Origin: Antedon mediterranea
Taxonomy: Eukaryota > Echinodermata > Crinoidea > Comatulida > Antedonidae
DNA: 64,000 nt
NCBI RefSeq assembly: GCF_964355755.1
Contig: NC_092677.1
Location: forward strand, 15,842,101 to 15,906,100
Direction: 5' to 3'
Positions 22,754 to 32,600 of the stretch are shown here, piece after piece (the stretch's first letter is position 1; every line of letters begins with the position of its first letter). The notes beneath the pieces were generated by a model. The model made no database searches and was not told where the DNA came from. It saw nothing but the letters and a program-made list of their open reading frames with translations. The position numbers and the translations under genes were made by a program.

Positions 22754-24539
22754 TTAGTTGTGGTTCTTTGTGAAATTAAATAATTCGAATTCAATGTGAT
22801 CAATTAAGTCTTCGATGGCTGGTCTTTGGTCTGGTCTGGAATGAAGACAGGGTCCGCTGATATCCATTAGCGGCATTAATGCTTTGTTAGCGGCAATTCC
22901 TTCAATTATAACACCAAAACTGTAGATGTCTGAGGCAAATGTCGGTGGTGTGTTGATGTTATACAGCTCTGGTGCATGTTCCAGGTGATCTTGCATGAGG
23001 TCGAAGACATCAGCTTTGTCGGTATCGTTCAATTGGAAGAAATCAAACGGTGCTTCTGCGGTGCAAACTGAGCCAAAATCGACAATTTTTGCGGAGATAC
23101 GAGGACCCTTGTTGTAAAGAAGAATATTGCGGCTAGCCAGGTCATTGTGAATCAAACTATTCTTCTGCAGTATTTCGATTCCTTCTGCGATGTCCAAAAT
23201 TATGTGAAAACAATCAACCGTGGTAATATGTGGTGAACCACTTGCCAAAGCTTTCATCAATGATGTTGATTTGAATGATGTTGAGTCGCCAACAAATTCC
23301 ATAACAATGGCCCATTGTGTGTCGGATGTTACTGCTTCACAAACACCATATACCCGTGGAAACACGTCACTTTCTTGGGATAACACCTTCATTATTCTAG
23401 CTTCAAGGGAAACTGCCAGCTTGTCGATGAACCGATTGAATTTGTTAGACTTGTTGGTTGTTGTGATAGCCTTAACAGCCACAAGTTTGCCATTACAATC
23501 TCCAAGGCGATTAAGACAAACTTGCCCATACGACCCAGAGCCAAGTACTACCTATAAATTAAAAAGATAATCATTTAATATTAGTTTAGACGTTTTCAAA
23601 CACATGTGCAGTTTTTTAAAGATCGATTAACCGTATACTTCATAGATACTTTGTCAGGATATTGAAATTCAGAACCGTTTGAATTCAATTTAACCTACCC
23701 GATGATTATCCTTCGTTACTGGATACAGACAATCAGATGCCAAACATTGAACATGGTTTTTAAGTTTTCCATCCATTATCTGGATTTCAATTGACATGCA
23801 GTTTATCCAGTGTTTCGAAATTAGAGAAGTCTTGAAGTCTTGTTTGATCAGGTGATTGCTACAAATTGATGATTGATCGTAAGAGGTCAGTGAAGTGATG
23901 CTTGGACTAGACAGACTTGAGTAATGTCCATTGTTCGTAAGGATGTTACTGTTCCTTCCATCTGGTGTGTATCCAATTGCCGGTACATTATTGATAACGT
24001 CCAGGGAGCACCATTTTCTTATCCAGTTAAGAGCTATCATTGAGTCAGCCTCGCCGTTTCTACGTCCAAAGATGCGTCCATCCAGAATGAGGAGATCTCT
24101 TGCAAATCCACTTATTATGCCGTTGTCAATGTCAAATGGCAATTCTTGATTTTCATATGCGATGGCTGATGTTTGAGGTAGGGTCACGATAGCAAGTCCA
24201 TATATGATTTGAATAATTGTGATTCTTAAGGCAGGGGGAACATTACACCAGGTTTGAAACGAAGTTTGATACTCATTTGTCGTATTTTCATCATCATTCA
24301 CATTAGAGAAACAGCACATGACATATTTGTTGAAGAAGCCTGAAATGGCTGTTCGGCTGAAACAAATACATATTTATTATTTTTTCATTGTATTTGCTGG
24401 TTGGGGTGTCCTCGGATATTCATTCATTCATCGTGGTACTTTTTCTGATGAAATAAAATTGTATTATAACTTACCTGTTCTTAAAACATTTACTGGGTTT
24501 CCAGGATTTAAAGAAGGTTTTCCACGACCTCCCAGGCAT
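22754..24539 (-). CDS. Tyrosine-kinase-like protein kinase with HND catalytic loop, novel N-terminus
   Basis: Three exons on the minus strand: 24539-24475 (start ATG), 24356-23699 and 23551-22754. Phases agree and give 506 aa. The first two exons (residues 1-241) match no domain I know. Exon 3 is a whole kinase domain: glycine loop GSGSYGQV (245-252), VAVK with K268, catalytic loop HNDLASRNILL (H376-D378), VDFGS (D399), HAPEL in place of APE, DIYSFGVII, and CLHSRPDQRP near the end. The loop resembles tyrosine kinases (HRDLAARN), but the HRD arginine is Asn, so it is a non-RD kinase; the lysine and both aspartates are kept, so activity is plausible. No signal peptide or clear membrane segment. 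A minus-strand AATAAA at 22657-22662 overlaps the TBC1D31 3' side. A broken paralogue lies at 45045-46027. Function unknown. Confidence 0.8.
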
Positions 24540-25609
24540 TGCTGAAACAAAAAGGACGCACGTGTTAATATTTAGTAGGTTTAAATTCAAGTTTATATAC
24601 TGGCACGACCCGTGTTTCTTCGACTATATATAAATAGGCCTAGATGCCCTATACATAATATAATTTTAATTGTTGCTTACCTCTGGAGGTTTAATAGAAA
24701 AACTTAATTTGAAAGTATTAAATCTAAAACACAAACAGAAAACCAACACAAAATGAGAAAATCTACCTATTTCTAATGGACTAACGTTTGGTGTACTTTG
24801 TAGTAGCGCTTTAAATTGATTATATCGAATTAAAAAACAATTTAAATATAGGACTACCTAATTTTATTTTTAAGAATTAAAAACTTTAATAATCTAAATA
24901 AATAAGCAGAAACATACTGAGCTTTGTAGATTGCGTGTTCACTTTTGAAAATGCATCCAAGTAATGTTTTGTTTAGTTGTCATGCAGCTACCATTGTAAC
25001 TATGTTACCATGAGACACGCGTGCGCATGGAAGAGTGCGCACGAGATACGGAAGCGCATGGCGTATTTGTATAGCAACAAACGTTGATGGCGTGTGTTAA
25101 GCTCTACACACTCTTTTTTGTCAATATTATAGTGAAGACAGCTTTAGACATGGCCAGAGGCATTCTTTTAAATTATGCCTCTCGGACATATGTTATTATC
25201 GTCACAATGTGAATAAAGTGTAGGCCTATACTGTTCAGGAAACTTTTCTAACGCAGGCCTAGGTCTTCTTGTATTTGTTCAGCAATCCTACTAAAAGACA
25301 CAGTATTATCTAAAGTTTTCGTAGTTGGCCCCTCCTATATATCGCACTAAAAGTATTTGTAAATCTTGAACGGAAAAAAAGTTAGTCGGCCTGCTCAGAG
25401 CATCGTGTCGTGTCCATAGCACACTGACAGTACAGCCAACCATGACATTCATGTTGAATTCTTTAATCTTATTTGTTTTAAATAAAAATGTACTCAATTC
25501 ATTTCATACGCTCACTCTTCAACAAATTTTATTCTAAATATCTGTATAGAAATACAATTATGTTGATTAGGCCTATATTTATGTTGTTTTGAATCTACGG
25601 ACTGGGGTG
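24540..25609. other. Intergenic between kinase and LINE; decayed MITE
   Basis: Presumed upstream region of the kinase gene. A worn copy of the GCTCTGTCTACAC MITE is at 25099-25150 (TTAAGCTCTACACACTC ... ATAGTGAAGACAGC). CpG is enriched at 25015-25085 (ACGCGTGCGCATGG, GTGCGCACGAG), which could be a promoter for the kinase or an unseen exon. No ORF of note. Confidence 0.45.
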
Positions 25610-27668
25610 TTTTCTCAGAATCCGAAAATTCTATCGATGTTGAAGTGAATGCTGTTTGTTCATACATAAACTATTGTGCTGATACCATTATACCAAAAAT
25701 GTACCCAAATTGCAAGCCATGGTTTTTACATGAAACGAAATGTCTCATAGTTAAAAAGAAAAAAGAATATGCAGCCGGTAAGAAAGATGAAGCGAAGCGA
25801 ATTCAGAAGGAGATTGATGCTAGTATATTAAAAGCAAAACAAAAATATAAAGCTAAAATGGAAAAACATTTCAAGGATAAAGACACGCATTCGGCCTGGA
25901 AGGCAATGTATATGCTCACTGACTACAAAGAAAAACCGAAAAAATACGTAGGTGAATGTGACAAGAAGTTTGTGGACTCCTTAAACAAATTTTTCTGCAG
26001 ATTTGATGATGGTCAATATGAAACAGACATGTTGGCTACCAGTGAGAAACTTAACAATCTTAAAGATAATGAATATAATAATAATAATAATAATAATAAT
26101 ATTGGTAATGATGATAATAATAATGTTCTTGTTAATGAAGACGAGGTCTTAAGAGAATTTGCACGTGTAAAAGTCAATAAGGCAACTGGACCAGATGGGA
26201 TTTCAAACAGAATTTTAAAAGTGTGCAATATCCAACTATGTCCAATTTTTACTCATATTTTTAATATTATTTTTAGAAATGGTACTGTTCCACGCATATG
26301 GAAAACTTCTATCATAAATCCATTGCCTAAAGTTAATAAACCTAGTGTACCAAAAGATTTTAGACCAATTGTAATTACTTCAAATTTAATGAAATGCTTA
26401 GAAAGGTTGATTGTTTCTAGACTTAAGGAAAATATTGGTAATGCAGATAAGAATCAATTTGCATACAAGAAAAATAGAGGGGTTGACGATGCTGTTAATT
26501 CTTATCTCCATGATGCATATCATCACCTTGATTCAAAAAGAAATTATGTACGGTCTATATTTTTCGATTTCTCCGGTGCTTTTAATACTATTTTACCACA
26601 TGTTTTAATTGATAGATTATTAAGTTTTAATGTCTCACCTCAGCTCGCCAAAGTTATATATAGTTTTTTGATTAATAGACCGCAGATGGTTAAGTGCAAT
26701 GGTATCCTATCCAACAAAGAATCTACCAGTGTTGGAGCTCCTCAAGGATGTGTTATCTCTCCAATTTTGTTCTCTTTTTATTCTAGTAGTTTTAATACTT
26801 TAAGTAAGTGGTTTTCTTTGCGATAGTAAGCATTATGTAAATGGTAAATGAATTTGTTAATGAAGTTGGAAGATTTGTTAATTGGTGTGAAGATATGAAC
26901 TTAATACTTAATATTACTAAAACCAAAGAGATGATAATAGATTTTCGTAAAACCGCAGTTGAACATAATGTAATAACTATTAAAGAAACCGAGGTTGAAA
27001 GAGTAACCCAATACAAATACTTAGGTACTATAATTGACAACAAATTAAAATGGGAGTCAAACTCTCTCATGATTTCCAAGAAGGCATCTCAAAGGCTCTA
27101 CTTTCTCAGAAAACTCAAGCAAATTAGAGTTGATAACACTATTTTAATTCTATTTTATCAAAGTATTATTCAAAGTATTTTATCTTTTAGCATTGGATGT
27201 TTTTATGGTAACTTTACTGAAAATGATAAGAAAAATATTGAGAGACCACGTAAAATTGCACAACGTATTATTAAAGCTGATCTAACGCCTTGTTCATTTA
27301 TCTATGAAAAGAGTATTCTAAAAAAAGTAAACAATATTATGAAAGACCCCACTCATCCGTTACATTACTGTTATAACTTAAATAGATCAGGCATTAGGCT
27401 ACGACCTCCAAGAGCAAATCTTTGTAGAACTAGAAAATCCTTCGTTGTAAATAGCATTCATATTTTTAATTCTAATGTAAGACGTTAATGCAATTTTTAT
27501 TAGTTTTACATTTTTAACAGTATTTTTTACTTTTTATCTTGTATTTTTAATCTGTTATAATACTGCACGTTTTTAAATTGTTGCAATACTGTTGTTTTAA
27601 TCTACCAAGCAAAGTGAATTTCCATTTTTATGGACAAATAAAATTTCTTGAATCTTGAATCTTGAATC
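25610..27668 (+). pseudogene. LINE retrotransposon (Jockey superfamily, CR1/Rex1-like), 5'-truncated and broken
   Basis: Non-LTR reverse transcriptase in two frames. Frame one runs from about 25610 to 26826 and carries VNKATGPDGISNRIL, DFRPIVITSNLMKCLERL, IFFDFSGAFNT and GAPQGCVISPILF. Frame two (about 26841-27488) carries NWCEDMNLILNITKTKEM, YKYLGTIIDNKLKW and DPTHPLHYCYN. The polymerase YADD box should lie at the junction (about 26800-26840), but only TTTGCGATAG remains, with a frame change. No endonuclease domain is present upstream, so it is truncated as well. An (AAT)n run codes for an Asn tract at 26078-26125. The 3' end is AATAAAATTTCTTGAAT followed by tandem GAATCTT heptamers at about 27647-27668, a CR1/Rex1-type tail. 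A second copy lies antisense at 52115-52775. Confidence 0.88.
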
Positions 27669-27694
27669 TTTAGATAAGATAGTATGGTTTTTAT

Positions 27695-27800
27695 AGTCGC
27701 GTGCAAACGCGACTTTACAGCTTACTATGTCGGTCGGTCGGTTGATTGGTCGGCCGGTCGGTCGGTCGGTAAACACTGACTCAAATTTGAGCACGCGACT
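27695..27800. repeat. (CGGT)n element with AGTCGCGTGC inverted ends
   Basis: AGTCGCGTGC (27695-27704) is mirrored by GCACGCGACT (27791-27800). Between them is a TCGGTCGGTCGGT tract interrupted by TGATTGG. It starts 27 bp after the LINE tail. Confidence 0.55.
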
Positions 27801-28353
27801 GCAGCCATGTAGGCCTATATGGCCTTGTTCTCTATTGACTTTGGAGAAATTTAATTAAAAAAGTAGGCCTATATATAATAATAGTAAGAAGAGGTAACAC
27901 ATTTTACGGGCCTGTCGCTCACTAGGCATTCTTGAATTTCAAGTTTGTTATTATTTTTTTTAAATTGTATTGTTCAATGTGTGAATAAATCAATGAACAC
28001 GGCAGAATAGAAGAAATTGAATTGAAACATGAAAGGGAAAAACGAATCTGTAGGCCTAAGGTTGCAACTTCAAAGGAGTTGAAAATGAATATTACATTTT
28101 ACAATACTGTAGGTCCTATTATTGTAGCCTACTTGGGTCAGTGGCCTACATACTATTTAATAAATGAATGAACCATGGATTTATTTATTTTGTTCATGAT
28201 CGAACCAAACCAAACGATGACGCTAATGATTTTTACCAGTTGACGCTTGTTTCGCGGCTGCTGACGCTTTGTTATATGCAAGCTGACAATGCACAGAAAA
28301 GGTTGTTTACCTCTTCTGTGCGACTGCGCATGCCCTCTGTCTTTTGTTTTTGG
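27801..28353. other. Intergenic, upstream of the foldback element
   Basis: No gene seen. CAATGAACACGGCAGAATAG followed by AAATTGAATTGAAAC at about 27990-28028 looks like the worn 3' tail of another retroelement. The last 150 bp gain GC and CpG (TTTCGCGGCTGCTGACG, GCGACTGCGCATGC) and probably belong to the original RBBP5 promoter, now separated from the gene by the insertion. Confidence 0.45.
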
Positions 28354-28364
28354 CGTACCGGCCG

Positions 28365-29559
28365 CGATTTTTTTTTTCGTACATAAGTTGGGGACCCCCT
28401 CATGAAACGTCACAAAATAAACATGAATAATTCATCAGTTAAATTTTCTTGTTCCGTGTGCACCCAAGCGTATAGCAACAAGAAGTGATTACACAAGTGC
28501 GGTACGATTCTAGGCCTATCTCCGCTGATTTCATAATAGAATAGCGGAGTTTTGTGTGGATTGTCGAAATAATCAGCCTTTAGTTTATGGTGTTTTTAAT
28601 CTAGTTTATTACTAAAGAATTACGTGTTAAAATTATAGTTTCTATTGATACTATTAGGCCTAATTACTAGTCTCTAAACCCCTGTATATTCTAGTAGTAG
28701 CTGTGTGGGTGTGTGTGACTTGTGTCTTTGGGCTATGTCCAATTACTACTTAGTTTAATGTTTTGCCTAGCTGTCGATTAGCCTCGACACATTTTGCATA
28801 GTGGACGTGTGTGTGAAGAAGAGTGTGCGCGAAGGCAATCACGTGAATTGACCTAGAATCCTAGGCCTATTATTGTAGAAAGAATCGTATCGCAGTTGTT
28901 GTTCCGTGTGCACCCAAGCGTTCTTGGATATAGCCCAAAGAAAGCTTAGACCCACAAGAATAAAGAATGTGTATAATTTGTGTACTGTATTTTTTTAATT
29001 CTGCTATCAATTATCAAACAATATGCAATGTACTCAAAGAACTTTAAAAATGCGCGTATATGAACACATGAGATGGGAAGATTTGACCCACGAGAATAAA
29101 AAATGTATTTTTGTGTAATGTGTATTGTTTAATTTTGCTGACTTATTACTCGGATTGTGTCATACCAAAGATAGTTACACTATCTTTGGTCATACCTAAC
29201 ACACACACACGTCACACACATCCACACAGCTACTACTAGAATAGACATGGGTTTAGAGACTAATAATTAGGCCTAATAGTATTAATAGAAACTATAATTT
29301 TAACACGTAATTCTTTAGTAATAAATTATATTAAAAACACCATAAACTAAAGGCCGATTATTTCGACAATCCACACAAAACGCCGCTATTCTTCAACAGC
29401 GGAGATAGGCCTAGAATCGTACCGCACTCGTGTAATCACTTCTTGTTGCTATACGCTTGGGTGCACACGGAACAAGAAAATTTAACTGATGAATTATTCA
29501 TGTTTATTTTGTGACGTTTCATGAGGGGGTCCCCAACTTATGTACGAAAAAAAAAATCG
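28365..29559. mobile_element. Foldback (long-TIR) DNA transposon, 1195 bp, 11-bp target duplication
   Basis: Terminal inverted repeats of about 350 bp (28365 to about 28720 and about 29200 to 29559) start CGATTTTTTTTTTCGTACAT and are nearly identical. The direct repeat CGTACCGGCCG flanks both ends (28354-28364 and 29560-29570). Inside are a second copy of part of the arm (GTTCCGTGTGCACCCAAGCG at about 28901), two direct repeats (ACCCACAAGAATAAAGAATG at 28950 and its variant at 29085) and a perfect 12-bp hairpin ACCAAAGATAGT/ACTATCTTTGGT at 29164-29190. There is no transposase ORF. Long arms and a target duplication near 9-11 bp suit a Mutator-like or foldback element. It sits 60 bp upstream of the RBBP5 start codon. 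Confidence 0.9.
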
Positions 29560-29630
29560 CGTACCGGCCGCCGTGTGTTTTTGTTTTGAACTTTGTATTT
29601 AAATTAAATGTTATTTTACTTACTTAGAAA
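29560..29630 (+). promoter_or_regulatory. RBBP5 5' UTR / proximal promoter remnant
   Basis: Only 60 bp separate the right target duplication from the RBBP5 ATG. Joining the flanks across the element (28353 to 29571) restores a continuous CpG-bearing sequence, so the insertion split the promoter or 5' UTR. Whether transcription now starts inside the element cannot be read from sequence. Confidence 0.5.
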
Positions 29631-32600
29631 ATGAATTTAGAACTGTTGGGTAAGTACCCATTACGTTGACTAACATGAAAATGCGTACAGAATTATTGTT
29701 TAAGATTCTAAGCTGGTTAGGTCTAGCTAGGCTAGGCCCTAGCTCTAGGCTATGTATGCCCAACTTTACTGAACTGACTCTTCGCGTTGTGAGCCGAGGT
29801 TCAGTCAGATCACATACCTACTAGAGGCGTAGGCCTAGACTTTTTTGTTGCTAAAATGTCAACCATCTTATCAACATATTAATACTAACTAATACACTAC
29901 TAGCCTAGCTAGCCCAAATTTGAATGAACAGTGCTGGTACCTATTTATTTATGTGTGTGCACTCCAATGTATTATGTGTGGTACAACAAATTTTACAAAT
30001 TTATAATATTATTATTAGATTTTTTGTTTCTTTTGTCATGTAGAGTCATTTGGTCAAAATTATCCTGAGGTAAGTAGAAAAATGAAGAAAGATTTTTGTT
30101 TATAGTTAAAAAATATTGCAACATTCTTTCTTGTTACTGTTTGTTAGTGAAAAAAATTACAATGAAGTACTGTAATTGCACATTTTTAATCTGCACACTT
30201 TTACATGTATTTGTAGGAAAGTGATGGCACCCTGGACTGTATCAGTATTGCACTAACATGTTGCTTCAACAAGAGAGGGAGCCTTCTTGCTGTTGGTTGT
30301 AACGATGGCAGGATCGTAATCTGGGATTTTTTGACCAGAGGTATTTGTAAGATCATCAGTGCTCATGTTCACCCTGTATGCTCACTGAGGCAAGTGTCAC
30401 GACAAAAATGAATGTATTATACCCTTTTCACACCTGCAAAAAGTAACAACTTGTAACCATGTTTCGCATAGTGTGAAGACAATTTTGTGGAAATTTCACT
30501 GGGTCCCTTGTGAAATCTCAGGAGAAAACACACAGATGAGAGGCCTGTTTTTGTTCCGTGTGTGTATTTCCCTGGTATTAAAATGACGGTTCCAGGACGA
30601 TTCGGCCTGGGACTATTCGGCCCAGTTTTGGGCCAAAACATCCCACTTTGTGGGCCGAAACGTCTCACTTTAGACCAAATTCATATTAAATTTTTTTTTT
30701 GTATTTATCGAGTTTTTAAAGGTGTTTATCAATCCGTATTTTATTGATATTGACAATGTTGATATAAAAAAACGTAATTTTATATTCAATGTATTATTTC
30801 GTGCATTCGCCAAGTGGCCAACAGAGGGCGTAACTTGTTTACATCATCATTTTCGACAATGTTTTCAAAATATTTGCTTTATTGCATCTTTATTCCTAGT
30901 AGTACTACCCTATTGTCTCTCTGAAAATAAAGTTTGGGGAAAAAGCTTATTTTATGCTTATAAAATGCATATCAAAGCCGATAAATTTAACTGTGCCGAA
31001 TCGTCTCAGGGCCGAATCGTCCCGGGCCGAATAGTCGCGGGCCGAATCGTCTCGTTACCAAAATGACCAATCATAGGAATCAACTATGCTTTCTCCCGAG
31101 ATCTCTCATGGTTCGCGGTGTTAGTACACTCACAGCCACTGATCATACCTGGGCCCTCTGAGAGACCAGTCTTTGACTGCAGAGGTGATCCAGTATAAAT
31201 AAATAATAAAAATAATAATAGTGTCCAATATATATAAAATGATTACATTTTGTGTTTGTTTATTCTTTCAGTTGGAGTCGAAACGGTCACAAACTGTTGA
31301 GTGCATCTACTGACAACATGGTCTCAATATGGGATGTTCTATCTGGTGACTGTGATTACCGCTTCAGATTTCCTTCTCCAGTTCTGAAGGTTATGTTTAA
31401 TCCACGAAAAAGGTACAAAAATTTAACCACTTTCTGTATGACTACAATTAATATCAAGAAGTGATAAAATACTAATACAATTGTATCAGAAAGCTTGGTA
31501 AATCATGTCAATCAATGAATTCTACTACAGTTAAAAACGTGTTGGAATACTATATTGTGTATATATGCATGTGACTGAGCATTTATTCAAGGAAATAAAA
31601 ACCCCGGGTGTTTATTTGAGGGGGAATTTATTCGAGGCAGGCATTTACTCAAAGCAGGACTATTGAATAAATATGGTAAATTGTGCTGATAATATGGGTG
31701 GAAATAGTCTAAAGAAAAAAAAAATATTATATCCAAAATCTGCCAATTGTAAATGGTCTAATTTGCATACAATGAGTGTCACTTTATTTTGTTGTCACTG
31801 TAGAGATCAAATGCTTGTTTGTCCTATGAAGCACACCCCAGTGGTGCTTAGCACTGATGGCACACATTCAGATATACAACTAGAAGAAGACGTAAGTTTA
31901 ACAGAATAAACATTGACAATGGTTTGATAGTAAAGAGGCTTCTTGGTGCAGAAGCACCTGCCCATAGTACAAACCTAATCCTTGTTGGCTTAAGTTAATT
32001 TCCTCAAAAAACATTTTTACTTGTAACTTTTGTATTGTCTTATTATTCTATATTTGTATGGTACCAGGCATAGCTCTGTAAATTCCCAAAAAGGAAATTA
32101 CACCCTAAAGCTCTGTCTACACTATCAAAATGTATGTGACAACAAATGTGATGGACCTGTATATGGACATGATGATGTCAGTTCACTACCATATTTGGGC
32201 ACATTACACTTAAGAGGTCTCCTAATTAGTTAATTATAACTATTGAGTAATTCATACTTAATATATATAAATATTTTATTTGCAGTCTGATCTAAATATT
32301 GTTGCAACATTCGACCGCAGAGGAAGTCATATTTATTCGGGCAATGCCAAAGGAAAGGTAACAAGATTTGTTGTGACAATCACTAATATAGTATTGTAAA
32401 CACGGTTTAGTTTATAACCAGTTATAATAGGTCTCCTTATTGACTGGTTGTGTACTAACCCGTTATAATAGGTCTCCTTATTGACTGGTTGTGTACTAAC
32501 CAGTTATAATAGGTCTCCTTATTGACTGGTTGTGTACTAACCAGTTATAATAGGTCTCCTTATTGACTGGTTGTGTACTAACCAGTTATAATAGGTCTCC

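Noticed and set aside
23220-24149. Plus-strand open frames over the kinase gene
   Set aside because: They are antisense shadows of the kinase exons.
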